From NCBI GenBank assembly GCA_963920525.1, contig OY986438.1, positions 136,705,022 to 136,769,021 of the forward strand: a stretch of DNA of 64,000 bases, in the 5' to 3' direction. A program made the translations under genes and the position numbers. The notes beneath the pieces were generated by a model. It worked only from the letters and a program-made list of their open reading frames with translations. It was not told where the DNA came from and ran no database searches. Of the stretch, positions 22,080 to 34,507 are shown one piece after another. Positions within the stretch are counted from its first letter, which is position 1, and each line of letters starts with the position of its first letter. Source of the stretch: Dichetophora obliterata (taxonomy: Eukaryota; Arthropoda; Insecta; Diptera; Sciomyzidae).

Positions 22080-23540
22080 AAAAATTTCAAAATTTGCCTT
22101 AAATAAGTTGTAAACGTTGTTTTGAACTGAATTAAGCTTATTTTATCGATATTCAGCCCAGTTTTCGACTAACCGACGAAAAAAATTTTGATTCCAAATT
22201 AAGGTAATATTTACGCTAGCTCTTGTAAATAGTTTAAAAGTAAGTAGTATTTAAAACGTTTTTAATATTTTACATCTTTTTTTTGACATGAGCCCCAAAC
22301 CAAAGATCATATAACGACGATTTATATACGATAGAATTTTTAAAATTGTAAAAACGTGATTGAAAAATATTACTATAATTTGGGACAATTTTAAAACATG
22401 AGAATTTTTTTAGTGCAAGTATTGCAACTGTTTAGTTTTCTTCTTAGTATAATTTTATCACTGTTCCAACTGGATTTTCCATTTAAATATAGTCAAAATC
22501 AGTTTTACAATAATTTTTATGATTCAATTTTCCAACAGATTGAATGATTTCAACCTAATTGGATGCTTTTCGAAGCGTATATTAGCCAGCATTCGCCCTT
22601 TAGGTCAGACAAAAAATAAAAGAGAATAAGAAGTGAACGGAATAAAGCAGCAACAATAACAACAGAATTATAAAGCTAGTCAACACAATCAAAATAACAA
22701 TCAGCATAAAGTTGTAACGGTGCTACATACATAAATATAGTCATAAATACTAATAATTCAGCTGGAAGAAGGCACAAATGAATTCTCCAAACTAAGCGAA
22801 TATGGCGAAAATAGACAGACAAAAAGACAGCCAAACCAACAAAGGTGCGAAAACAGATATAAAACGTCAATGCATGAGAAGATATTAAATTTGGCTCTTA
22901 AAGCGTTGTGGTTGTTTCATCAAGCGTCAATTTATTGATAACATAATCCTGGATACTTGCTGTAGCTGGAGCTCGTAAAAACAGCCATGATCAGGAGCGC
23001 TAAATACCTTAACTGTACATATGAACAAATAAACCACACTATAGTGAAGCAGTAAGCAAGAAATGTGGTCATAAAATGTTGACCCCGCCATGACCCATCA
23101 GCTGCTAATATTAACAGTTTTAGCTAAGCAGACAGTTAAGCTTCTTCCGTAAGATACCTATTTTTTGGAGCCCAAACAGTTTTTAATGCTTTGTTGTCTG
23201 TTCAAAGCTCCGCTTATTTATTGGCCACACTTTAATAGGATCAATGTGCATGAAATGGTGTCATTAACAACAACAGATTCTCTAAATTTGTGTTGATTCA
23301 CAGTTAGTTAATCGCTTTGTCGTGCTTACGCCAGTGGAAATAGCTCTTGCCAGTCATCTGCGGATGCCGCTGCCACGAAGGATGTACAAACTATAGAAAG
23401 GAATAAACTTTAAGCAAAGCTATGCAGTCAGTAGACCAAAAGAAGAGAGAAACTTTAAACGACTCAACATAAAATTAATTTGGTCTAATTTGTTGCATAT
23501 GCTTGTTACTTATGTAAGGTGCAAAAATTTGGGTGACGTT
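22080..23540. other. Gene-free, mostly unique-looking DNA
   Basis: A weak relative of the 257-base tandem unit is present to about 22340. The rest (22.56-23.5 kb) is A-rich and more complex, without repeats or coding signal that I can recognise. It may be true host intergenic or intronic sequence. Confidence 0.45.
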
Positions 23541-23563
23541 GTAGTCAGCTGCACAAGGTAACG

Positions 23564-24784
23564 GCACAAGCCTACTTGAAGTTCAAGCCTTTTCAAGTAC
23601 TTGCATTCAAGCATGTATCCAAACATGAAAAAGCAAGCTTAAGCCTGCTTGCAAAAATACCAAACAGTTACGAGTCATATCCCTGCTTTCTCGTTGGATT
23701 GGCCTCAACTTGGTCGGGCAGAAATTTGAAAAGCTTTAAACGATTGGTAAAAGCTTGTAAGCTCGCAACTGTCCGATTAATTGAATTTATAGCAAGTATT
23801 CAGAAAATTCAATGAGCTTATGAAGGAAAAGCCTATGAGTATTAGGACTTTTTAGGGTTCTCTGGACTCCGTGATTGGAAGATTAATTTAATTTGATGTC
23901 AGAATTTAAAATTCAAGATAGAGTTGCCACCAAGAATTTTTTGTATTTTTCCGAATTCTTGTAATTTTGAAATTCTGACAACGGATTTGATTTCGAATCT
24001 AACGTCACAGTTTTAAAATTTAAGATGGAGGTTAGGGTTTCCACCTTAATTTTTACCACAGTCACCTGATGTCACCGAGTAAAATGTATTTCTAAGAGTT
24101 TTAAACACTTAACATTTAACAGTTTAAGGAGGTCAGTGATTTCGAATCTGATGTCATAATTTTAAAATTACATAATACTTGCCTTTAATTTCAAGCTTTT
24201 CAAGCTTTTTGCCGAGGGCATCAAGTTTTCCTTTACTTGGGACTTCGTGCTGTTCGCTTGTAAGCTAGCACACCTGCAAGTCGCAAGCAGTGCTGCCAAC
24301 TTTTCAATTCTAAAATCCACTAAAAAGCCGTAATAAATGCGCTTTTTCCTCAAAAATGCACCAGATTTATTAAGTTTTATAAAACATAAAATTAAATTAA
24401 AAAATTAAATTAAATTTTGAACTACCAATTATTTTAGTTTTTAAAAAACAATTTACTTCACAGGTTATAACAATTTCAAATACTTAAAAAAAGCTAATTT
24501 AACTAATCTAACACAAAAAATTACTAATGCTTTCAAATACTTGTACCATTAAAGCACATCTTGAGATCAATTTCCAATAAATATTAAGGCACATTTGGTG
24601 GCTCCGAAATTAAAAAAAGGCACCAAAAAAATGCACCAGGCCCTAAATCTTATTTTTCCTGCGCTAAAATTTTTCAAATGCACCAAATCTGGTGGAAAAA
24701 GCACCAAAATGGCAACAGTTGTTAAGCAAGCTTGAAATTGTATTTAAGGCAAGCACTTGAAACCGATTTCAAGTAGGCTTGTGC
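23564..24784. mobile_element. Inverted-repeat element (GCACAAGCCTACTTGAA ends)
   Basis: GCACAAGCCTACTTGAA at the left recurs inverted at the right (24768-24784), and AAGCTTGC/CAAGCTT words are abundant inside both ends. The left end seems to carry a small duplication (CTGCACAAG...GGCACAAG), so the true border may be near 23542. No clean target duplication is seen. A second inverted pair, CAGTGCTGCCAA at 24288 and TTGGCAAC-type near 24711, suggests a hAT-like insertion inside it. Inferred transposon. Confidence 0.45.
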
Positions 24785-25656
24785 AGTTGTCTGGTTGATA
24801 TTGTTCTTGACAAGTGATTCCTCTCTTCAAAATGGCGATTTTTCGTCGTTACAACGTTACGTTAGATTTGTATGCCATTATGACCGGTAAAGTACAAGAG
24901 CTACTGTTAAAGTAATGGTATAACTATTAAGACGGATTTGTTTACCTCATTAAAAATATAAAAAAATCAACATCACGGCGTCATCAAGACGCTTACGCAA
25001 CAAAAATGCAAAATGGTTACATGGAATAATTACACACTGAATATCGAACCTAGGGTAGTCATTTTTATGCGTTACGACAGTAAAGGCTGCTTCTATCCTC
25101 TTCATAAAAATAAACAATAAAATTGATAATGTCATGACGGCTCAGAGAAAGCCAGTTCTAGATCGAAGATGCAACAAGCGCGTTATGGCGTAGCATGAAT
25201 TTTTAACTCGGTGAGTTTATTACGCTATGGTAAAAATTATTTTACGACAGTAAAGGTCAGTTTTTTGTTTACTTTATAAATATTATAAAAATATTTATGA
25301 CGTAATTAGATTGGGATGGCAGCTGCTCCATGCAACAAAAATGCAACATCGCTGCATGTAATTATGTCTCGATGACTAAAGGCATTATGATAGTTTTTAT
25401 AGTGTGATAGTTAGGTGGGTTCTTAAGCTTTATGAACGAACTAAAAAAAATTAAAGACGCTGATGCAGCATCTAATCCATCGATGCATAACGGTCAGTGT
25501 ACCACATTAAACATTGCTGATTAGATCTCAGCAGTGAAACAAACAACCGAAACGAAAAAAAAAATAATTTAAAGAAAAAGCAAGCACAATCGCAAAAGTA
25601 AAAGAAGGTAGAAGTAAAGATAAAAGTAAAAGTAAAACTAATGTAAAAAGCAAAGA

Positions 25657-27546
25657 CAAAGGCAAAGGCAAAGGCAAAGGCAAAGGCAAAGGCAAAGGCA
25701 AAGGCAAAGGCAAAGGCAAAGGCAAAGGCAAAGGCAAAGGCAAAGGCAAAGGCAAAGGCAAAGGCAAAGGCAAAGGCAAAGGCAAAGGCAAAGGCAAAGG
25801 CAAAGGCAAAGGCAAAGGCAAAGGCAAAGGCAAAGGCAAAGGCAAAGGCAAAGGCAAAGGCAAAGGCAAAGGCAAAGGCAAAGGCAAAGGCAAAGGCAAA
25901 GGCAAAGGCAAAGGCAAAGGCAAAGGCAAAGGCAAAGGCAAAGGCAAAGGCAAAGGCAAAGGCAAAGGCAAAGGCAAAGGCAAAGGCAAAGGCAAAGGCA
26001 AAGGCAAAGGCAAAGGCAAAGGCAAAGGCAAAGGCAAAGGCAAAGGCAAAGGCAAAGGCAAAGGCAAAGGCAAAGGCAAAGGCAAAGGCAAAGGCAAAGG
26101 CAAAGGCAAAGGCAAAGGCAAAGGCAAAGGCAAAGGCAAAGGCAAAGGCAAAGGCAAAGGCAAAGGCAAAGGCAAAGGCAAAGGCAAAGGCAAAGGCAAA
26201 GGCAAAGGCAAAGGCAAAGGCAAAGGCAAAGGCAAAGGCAAAGGCAAAGGCAAAGGCAAAGGCAAAGGCAAAGGCAAAGGCAAAGGCAAAGGCAAAGGCA
26301 AAGGCAAAGGCAAAGGCAAAGGCAAAGGCAAAGGCAAAGGCAAAGGCAAAGGCAAAGGCAAAGGCAAAGGCAAAGGCAAAGGCAAAGGCAAAGGCAAAGG
26401 CAAAGGCAAAGGCAAAGGCAAAGGCAAAGGCAAAGGCAAAGGCAAAGGCAAAGGCAAAGGCAAAGGCAAAGGCAAAGGCAAAGGCAAAGGCAAAGGCAAA
26501 GGCAAAGGCAAAGGCAAAGGCAAAGGCAAAGGCAAAGGCAAAGGCAAAGGCAAAGGCAAAGGCAAAGGCAAAGGCAAAGGCAAAGGCAAAGGCAAAGGCA
26601 AAGGCAAAGGCAAAGGCAAAGGCAAAGGCAAAGGCAAAGGCAAAGGCAAAGGCAAAGGCAAAGGCAAAGGCAAAGGCAAAGGCAAAGGCAAAGGCAAAGG
26701 CAAAGGCAAAGGCAAAGGCAAAGGCAAAGGCAAAGGCAAAGGCAAAGGCAAAGGCAAAGGCAAAGGCAAAGGCAAAGGCAAAGGCAAAGGCAAAGGCAAA
26801 GGCAAAGGCAAAGGCAAAGGCAAAGGCAAAGGCAAAGGCAAAGGCAAAGGCAAAGGCAAAGGCAAAGGCAAAGGCAAAGGCAAAGGCAAAGGCAAAGGCA
26901 AAGGCAAAGGCAAAGGCAAAGGCAAAGGCAAAGGCAAAGGCAAAGGCAAAGGCAAAGGCAAAGGCAAAGGCAAAGGCAAAGGCAAAGGCAAAGGCAAAGG
27001 CAAAGGCAAAGGCAAAGGCAAAGGCAAAGGCAAAGGCAAAGGCAAAGGCAAAGGCAAAGGCAAAGGCAAAGGCAAAGGCAAAGGCAAAGGCAAAGGCAAA
27101 GGCAAAGGCAAAGGCAAAGGCAAAGGCAAAGGCAAAGGCAAAGGCAAAGGCAAAGGCAAAGGCAAAGGCAAAGGCAAAGGCAAAGGCAAAGGCAAAGGCA
27201 AAGGCAAAGGCAAAGGCAAAGGCAAAGGCAAAGGCAAAGGCAAAGGCAAAGGCAAAGGCAAAGGCAAAGGCAAAGGCAAAGGCAAAGGCAAAGGCAAAGG
27301 CAAAGGCAAAGGCAAAGGCAAAGGCAAAGGCAAAGGCAAAGGCAAAGGCAAAGGCAAAGGCAAAGGCAAAGGCAAAGGCAAAGGCAAAGGCAAAGGCAAA
27401 GGCAAAGGCAAAGGCAAAGGCAAAGGCAAAGGCAAAGGCAAAGGCAAAGGCAAAGGCAAAGGCAAAGGCAAAGGCAAAGGCAAAGGCAAAGGCAAAGGCA
27501 AAGGCAAAGGCAAAGGCAAAGGCAAAGGCAAAGGCAAAGGCAAAGG
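25657..27546. repeat. (CAAAGG)315 perfect hexanucleotide array
   Basis: 1,890 bases of CAAAGG without a single visible interruption. Less regular relatives precede it (AAAGTAAAAGT and CAAAGACAAAGG at 25600-25656). The array is stop-free on both strands, so it creates 700-residue frames of Ala-Phe or Pro-Leu dipeptides (minus) and Lys-Gly (plus). None has coding support, and the plus-strand Lys-Gly frame lacks any ATG. Confidence 0.97.
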
Positions 27547-27549
27547 CAA

Positions 27550-28911
27550 GTCTGTTTTTAATTTTTGAAGAGAAAATTTTTTTGTTGTTTTTAAAAAACA
27601 GCAATTATTATTTTCAATATTTTGAATATTTTCAATGTCTTTGAAAATGTTCAAGCGTATCCATGGTTGCACTCGATTTGATGACCGCGAACAACGTATG
27701 GCCAATACTGCATCTAGAAGTACTTTTGTACGTGACAAATTGGCACCGATTCGAAATGTATACGATAAATGGAATCATAATTTGAAAGTTGTATACACAC
27801 CAGGAAAAAACATTACCGTAGATGAACAGTTAGTTCCGTATCTTGGGCGATGTCCGTTTCGTCAGTATATTCCATCCAAGCCGGCGAAATATGGCATCAA
27901 AATTTCAAAGGACTTTCTGACAGAAATGTAACGTGTGACAACTTTTCACTTCGTATGAATTGGCAGAAGATTTACATAAGAATCGCATGACTATTTTGGA
28001 AAAAATCAGGAAAAATAGGACTGAAATTCCTTCATTTCTACTCGACATGAGTCAAAAGCCAATTTATCATACAGAAGTTGTATATGAACATAAATTGCAA
28101 GCAGTTATGTTGTCATATGTCCCTCGCCGGTACCGATTTGTGACATTGCTCAGTACATACCACAATGTTGTCAGCATAAATGAGAATAGTGAAAAGAAGA
28201 AACCTAACATCATTGAAGACTACAACAAAACCAAGATTGGAGTTGATACTATGGATCAAATGGTGGCTACGTACACATGCAAACGAAAAGTCAATCGGTG
28301 GCCAATGACAGTATTTTGTAACATGCTTGATGTTAGTGCGTTGAATGCACTCGTGACGTTCATTGCATTGTTCCTGAATTGGAAAAATTCTAAAACGAAC
28401 CATAATATTCGTCGTCGCCTTTGATTGAATCTCGTTGAAAAACAGATCACTAAACGTAAAAAACAACCTCAAAGTAATGATGCTTCTAGTGTTATTCAAA
28501 GAATTCGGGAGATTCGCCATTTATCAAGTACATCAAAATGAGGCCGATGCTACATCTGCACATATAAAAATAATAAAAATCTTTTTGCTACACGCTGTGA
28601 AAAGTGCAGAAATTTCATTTGTGCTGAAAATAATTTCAATTTATGCGAAAAATGTACAAATAATTGACAAAAGTTAAAAATTCAATTTTTTTTTCTAATA
28701 TATGCAATATTCTAGTTAATTTCATTCTAAATCTACCTTTATGAAGTTCATATGTATTAATATGATAGTAAACAATGTAGTAAACATAAAAAAATCACAA
28801 AACATAAATGGTTGTTAATTTTTAATAGCTTTTTTACAATTAAAAATATATGTGTATGCTCGCGCATACAATGGGACCGATTAGATGTATTTTTCGAGGG
28901 ACCGATGAGGG
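27550..28911 (+). mobile_element. piggyBac-type transposon remnant, right end preserved
   Basis: The right end reads GGGACCGATGAGGG and is followed at once by TTAA (28912-28915), the piggyBac target. A related GGGACCGAT box lies just inside at 28873. The left end (which would read TTAA-CCCTCATCGG) is not found. The element is cut off at the hexamer array. Confidence 0.8.
27635..28667 (+). pseudogene. piggyBac transposase, N-truncated and frameshifted
   Basis: Three frames give successive parts of a piggyBac transposase, which cuts and pastes at TTAA. 27635-27931 gives KMFKRIHGCTRFDD, RDKLAPIRNVYDKW and the catalytic-region phrase ITVDEQLVPYLGRCPFRQYI. 27960-28424 gives TILEKIRKNRTEIP, NKTKIGVDTMDQMV and YTCKRKVNRWPM. 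A third frame ends in the cysteine-rich C-terminal domain (ATRCEKCRNFIC ... NLCEKCTNN) with a stop at 28665-28667. Stops and shifts near 27931 and 28424 disable it. The first part of the normal protein is missing upstream, where the hexamer array lies. Confidence 0.88.
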
Positions 28912-29274
28912 TTAAAACATCTAAAAAATTTTTTTTTAAAAAATCGATAGCTTGAAAATAAATTGATTAATCAATTTTTCCTTCGGCCATTCTTATTTTT
29001 TGTTAAAGACCTTCCTGAATCCATTGTCAAATCGCGACACCCCGGAAATCGAAATCTCCCCCTTTAATTTCATATTTCGCCTCTTTTTTAAGTTTGGGCT
29101 TAAATTTAACAATAATTTATATTGCGTTTTTTTTATTTTTTTAATAATAAAGCATTCAAATTACTCATTTTAATAAACTTCAATCTTATTTCGTGAATTT
29201 GGAAAACAGAAATAAATCACAAAGTAATTAATTTCCAGACATTTTGTATGAAGGACGAAAAACTCAGTCATAGG

Positions 29275-30271
29275 CAGCGTTGCCATATGGTCCGATATAT
29301 CGGATATGCTACGATTTTAATACTTGAATCCGACGTTCCGATATTTAACCAAAATTCTTCAAAATGTTACGATTTCAGAAAAAGTAGATCCGGCGTTCGA
29401 TTTGCATATATTTTTATATGCATATACATATGAAAAGAAAAAGATAGTATAATAAAATTTTTGGCAACTTTAAAATAAAAAGATGCGGTGGTACTTCTGC
29501 ATTTCCAATAATGGAAAAATTTATTTTTGAATTGTTGAGCTTACCGAATTCCTCAGCTAATGTTGAGCGAACTTTTAGTCAAATAAATATTAATAAAACT
29601 AAAGTTTGCAATAAGTTAGATACAATGGGAGGAACTCTGCATACAAAAGATTATCTGCGTATGAAATCTTTTAACTTTTTAGTCTTAAAATTGATAAAGA
29701 ATTGATAAACTAATTTAATAAAGCAATGTATATATGACTTCGAAAAATTATATTTTTTTACACATATTTTTTTTTCACTAAAATCTTATTTTTTTTACGT
29801 TTTTGCTGGCCAAAATAAACATTTTTTTGGTAATTTACTTGAAGCAAAAGCTTTACATTTATAGAGTTAAAATTGAAAAATTTTGTATTATAGCTCTATG
29901 CATTTCATTTTTACCGATTTAAGAGATCTACATTAAACCAAGCTGAGTTGCAAATGTATTTTGAATTTGATTTTTACTCTTTCTTTGTTTGTGTGTTCAA
30001 AAATATTTTCAAAGCTAATTTATTATAATTTATTTTCTATATTTATAATCATTATTATATTGAATTTTGAAAAAAATGTGATTTTTTTAAATAAATAAAC
30101 CTTAAATATACGTCATACGTCTAATAAAATGCAATATTTTATTTGTCTTCTTTGTTGTAAAATGCGACTGAAAATTCTTAGTTCTTGTTTTCAGAGTTTG
30201 ACAAATCCGACGAGAAATCCGACGAGCAGAGTGCAAAAGTTACGCTGTAAAATTTTTTCATGGCAACACTG
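29275..30271 (+). mobile_element. hAT-derived 1-kb element, copy 2
   Basis: Starts CAGCGTTGCCATATGG and ends CATGGCAACACTG. Flanks gtcatagg (29267-29274) and ctcatagg (30272-30279) form an 8-bp duplication with one difference. It is nearly identical in layout to 17274-18267. A transcription-coupled AT-rich middle is present, but the only coding content is the dimerisation segment below. Confidence 0.88.
29511..29705 (+). CDS. hAT transposase C-terminal dimerisation domain remnant
   Basis: A 64-residue frame from ATGGAAAAATTT to TGA contains LLSLPNSSANVERTFSQINI and NKTKVCNKLDTMGG. This is the hAT C-terminal dimerisation motif (S-A-N-V-E-R-x-F-S), which in full transposases lies just before the protein's end. 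Nothing of the catalytic domain or BED finger remains. It may be only a leftover of an internally deleted autonomous element. Whether it is expressed is unknown. Confidence 0.75.
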   Translation: MEKFIFELLSLPNSSANVERTFSQININKTKVCNKLDTMGGTLHTKDYLRMKSFNFLVLKLIKN

Positions 30272-30419
30272 CTCATAGGGTTAAAAATGTTTTTTGGTAA
30301 ATCTCAAAAACCATTTATTATAATGTTCCCTTTATTCTGTGAGACATGCTACAAAACATAAGAAGTCTTTCGTTTCCATTGCTATAAAAAAATTTTTTAA
30401 AGCAAATGGAAGTAACTAT

Positions 30420-32967
30420 CAGCAAGTAAAAACTCTTAAGCGGCTCTCTCTCTTTCACTCTTTGAAAAGCAGTTACTCTAAGCTTATTTTTGTGCAGCTG
30501 CGTAAAGCATAAACTCAAATTAACGCAAGCTTTCCACTCAAAGCTTACTCACTTTAAATTCATTCAATAAAAACATATGATTTTGATGATGTTTGCAAAC
30601 CATGCTTGCAAAAACTTGAAAAAAAAAGTAAATAAAACTCTAAACAAAAGCTTAGCCAATATATACAGAGAGAGCGAGAGCGACAACGACAACGGCATTG
30701 AAGTTGAGAACGAGCAAACTATTGCTTCGTGCTTTGCATTTAATACACATACATAAAATGTGGAAAAACGCATGAAGCTGTGTTCTAGTCAAAAACGCCT
30801 TGAACGTGAACGACGACGGGCACGGCACACAAAGCCATGCTCTTTAACTAGCAACTCGTGAAAAAAACGCACCCGGAGAAAAAACAACCGACCGCATTCG
30901 AATTACAACGGACTGTTGTTAAAGTTGAGCTCGCGCTCGATGTTCGGTATAAAATAATTACTGAGGTCAGTTTGCAAGGTGCGCTCGGTAACAAAGCAAC
31001 GGCAACGGTGTCGGTTCTGCAAAAGTACCTAATAATAAAACAACAAGAAAATAATCGGCTGCGCGTTTATGAAAATACGTTGAATTTTCTTTGTGTTTAT
31101 TTTTAATGTTTTCGGTTTTGGTAAAATAACAAATAGGTTCGGTTCTAAAAAAGTGAAAGAAAGTTTTGTGAAAAAACATTATTGCGATGATTTTGCAGTT
31201 GCACGCAATCAAAAACAACTCTTGAGATGCTGCCAAGGGTGTGAACGAAGTGAACGTAGCAAAAAAAAAAAACAATAAAGTTTAAGAAAAAGCAAAGAAA
31301 AAAAAAACAAGAAAAACGTGGTGTGCCGTCTAATCGGGTCAAAAGTTCGTAACACACTTAATGACAACACACACACACACTCACTTACTTTGTGGCACAT
31401 AAACGCGCACACATGCTGCGTACTCGCCAACGCGGCATACTAGAGTGTGTGTGAGTGTGTTTTACAGCGCCTTTTAAATTTTTCTTCTTACAGACACACA
31501 AACTTAACTACAAACTTAGGCAAAAAGGACGCAACGTTAAACAGCAAACAATCCAAGCTGAAATCGAGCTTCTTCTCTACTAACTTGATCTGTGTGCGTG
31601 TGTGAGTGAGTGCATATATATGCTCCAGTAATGCCACATCAAAAAAAAAATAATATTTTGAAATGCTTTTTCACAACAACAATTTTAATGCAGGCAATTC
31701 ACGTCGCACTCTGCCAATGAGTTAAACGACTCTTTTAAACGTATCACCCCAACACAACAACAACGACAAAACAACAACACCTGCCAAACACAGCGTGGCC
31801 ATAAAATTTTATTTCAATTTGAAATTGCGTATAATTAACCAAAATAAAACATAGCTGCACGTCGGTGGCATGTGTTTCAGAAAGGAGTGAAGAGGAGGGA
31901 AAAAAACAAGCATAAAATAAAAACAACCAGAACAAAAAAAAAACATTGCATAACCTGAGGCGCGTACGCGTTTTATTTTGATTGTTAGGCAAACAAAACT
32001 CACACATGCACAGAGTGGTGTGTGTGTGTGCTTGAGTGAGTGGAGCAGCAAGCAATATAAATGAATAAATGTGTAGCCAAGCAAACAAGCAAAAGGGATC
32101 AAAGCGAACTCAAACGTTCTCGCTTCCAAAATAAAATCACAAAAAATTACCACAATAAAAATTCCCCCCAGAAACACCATCAAACATAATATACTTTTAT
32201 TTTCGCAAGGTGCTGACAGAAAAATAATTAAGCAAATTAACAGCAAAGGTAAAGGTAAGCAGCAACTGATAATAAAGATAAATATAATTAGTGAAAACAA
32301 AACCAAAAAGAGGAAATAAGCTAAAAAAAACACATCCACCGATAAGCTGAAAGCTGCTCGAAAAGTTCATAACAAAAAGTTGCGTTTACGTCGTGGTGCT
32401 TCCTCGAGGTCCTTTGAGCAATAGCTAAGATTTCTTACCCGAAGATAACCAAACTTAGGTTGAGGGTAGAGCTAAAGACTAAGCGGTTGCACACATTTAT
32501 GTGTGTCTGCGTGTGTGAGTGTGAGTGTGCGTGTGACAACAACTCTTATTAGAAGTTGAGATAGCAGCAGCAGAAATAGTGTTAATGCTTTTAAGCTGAT
32601 CCCTCTTCGTTGCTCTGCTCAGACATCAGCGCGTTAAAACAGATAAAAGTGAAATTATTACCCTTTCAAGCATTTCTTTTTCATTTACTCGCTAGTCAAA
32701 AGCAAAAAAAAAAAAAAACAAAGTGTTCAAATATATATTTTATCTTGTGTTGACAGAAAAGGGATTGCCACAGACTTCATTTAAGCAAAGTACAATCCTT
32801 AAAGCATATGAATTTAAATTCTCCACTCAAGTAACTTTACTAAATCAACAACAACAATATTTTAAGTAGTGTCTGCAGTGGGAAGAGAATTTCTGATCAC
32901 AAAATTTATGCGAAAGCTGTTGCTACTGGAAGAGTTACCAAAGGAAAAAAAAAATTACTAATTACAA
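30420..32967 (+). promoter_or_regulatory. Candidate host promoter / 5' UTR block
   Basis: This block differs from its surroundings. It is less AT-rich, free of recognisable transposons, and contains GAGA-like runs (CTCTCTCTCTTTC at 30443 and AGAGAGAGCGAGAGCG at 30666), a TATAAAAT at 30949 with TCAGTTT (initiator-like) at 30966, CA/GTGTGT tracts and many CAACAAC words. Strong donor-like sites follow at 32254 (AAAG/GTAAGC) and 32968 (CAAT/GTAAGT). This is the composition of fly 5' UTR exons. No protein-coding exon is seen, so the gene, if any, is downstream or outside the window. TATA-to-initiator spacing is short, so these may not be the real elements. Confidence 0.35.
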
Positions 32968-33516
32968 TGTAAGTGTTAATTGCTAAGCTGCTTTATTTGC
33001 CCAACTGCTTGCTGGGACAATATTTTCTTTTTTTTTAGATTTAAAGAGCGCACTTTTACGCTTGATCTCACTTTTCCTTAAGCTTTTCGAGCATTTTTAA
33101 ATAATTTTTTAATTTTTGCTACGCAAACTGAAAGCTTAAAGAGGCAGAAATTTGTTAGAGCCATTATAATAATTTTTTTGTTAAGCCTCTATAAATATAA
33201 AAGCATTTCAAGTGTAAAAAAAAAAATTCTAAAATTTATTATGGGAATAACAAATTTACCTTTTCTATACAATTCTACTTTCATATACATTGGGCTAGGT
33301 CAATATATTTTTCGCTCAAAAATCTTATAATAAAACGTTGTCTACGGAAAATTCTAAAAAAATTTTGTCAAAGAATTAAAGTTTTAAAATAATAATCTAG
33401 ACCGCGCATTTCAATATGAAAATTTGTCTATGACTTTTTCTCATAATAATGTATTTTTTTTCTTAGAAACCACTTTTATAACGTGAAGAATAACATAGAT
33501 GGACACTTTGCAGTGC

Positions 33517-34080
33517 CAGTAAAATTGCAGTAAAAATAAATTTTTACTGATAATGAAATTCAATTTGCATTACAAGTAAATTTTTACTGATTACTGAAAA
33601 AAATTGCATTAAAAATAAATGTTTACTGATTACTGGAAAAAAATTGCAGTACAAATAAATTTTTACTGATAATGAAATTCAATTTGCATTAAAAGTAAAT
33701 TTTTACTGATTACTGGAAAAAATTGCATTAAAAATAAATTTTTACTGATAACTGGAAAAAATTGCAGTACAAATTAATTTTTACTGATAATGAAATTCAA
33801 TTTGCATTACCAGTAAATTTTTACTGATTACTGGAAAAATTGTAGTAAAAATAAATTTTTACTCATTACTAAAAAAAATTGCAGTAAAAATTTATTTTTA
33901 CTGATTACTGAAAAAAATTGCAGTAAAAATAAATTTCTACTGATTACTAAAAAAAAATTGCAGTAAAAATAAATTTTTACTGATAAATGAATAAAATTGC
34001 AGTAAAAATAAATTTTTACTTATTACATGAAATAATTGCAGTAAAAATCAATTTTCTCTTATTACTTAAATGAAATGAAG
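33517..34080. repeat. Tandem array of about 41-base palindromic units with a 120-base higher-order period
   Basis: Units of the form TTGCAGTAAAAATAAATTTT plus TACTGATTACTGAAAAAA repeat about 13 times. Each contains the near-palindrome AGTAAAAATAAATTTTTACT. A variant unit with GATAATGAAATTC recurs at 33549, 33669 and 33787, giving a trimeric period near 120. It forms the left subterminal region of the hAT element, and short matching CAGTAAA copies sit at its right end (37125-37180). Confidence 0.85.
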
Positions 34081-34507
34081 CTTTTTTACTGATTGTTGAA
34101 AAAACGGCAGTTATGGCTGTAATGGCTTATAACTGATCTTCTTTTTCTCAGTTAAAAAAATAAAGTGTAACAAAATCATCACCTCATAACTGTAAATATC
34201 ACATCATTTTTTATATAATACGAACAGAGAAATTATATGAAGATGCAGAGAGAATTTGTCTATGCTTGTTCATTACTCTGTGCTTGTTCAGTTCTCTGTG
34301 CTTGTTCATTCCTCTCAAATCAAAGAATAAAGCAGGTCAATTCTTATTAGGGATGGCAATCCGGGGATTTTGGGATCCCGATCTTTTTTAAGATACGAAT
34401 ATCCCGGAATTATTCGATTCGAATCCCGGGATTGTTGAAAACAATTTTTTTTAATATCTAATTTTTCTAAAATCTAATTAAATCTAAAATTTTTCAAACT
34501 ACCATCA

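Noticed and set aside
25568..27570. Plus-strand Lys-Gly repeat frame ending SVFNF
   Set aside because: Open for about 660 codons, but there is no ATG in frame and it lies in a simple repeat.
25472..27738. Minus-strand frames of 710 and 736 residues made of Ala-Phe or Pro-Leu repeats
   Set aside because: They are pure translations of the CAAAGG array, which has no stop in any frame. The few unique residues at the ends have no similarity to known proteins.
31209..32339. Hydrophobic minus-strand frames (up to 176 residues) that look like membrane proteins
   Set aside because: They mirror an A-rich, AAC-rich plus strand. T-rich complement gives Phe/Leu runs. No family resemblance and no splice structure.
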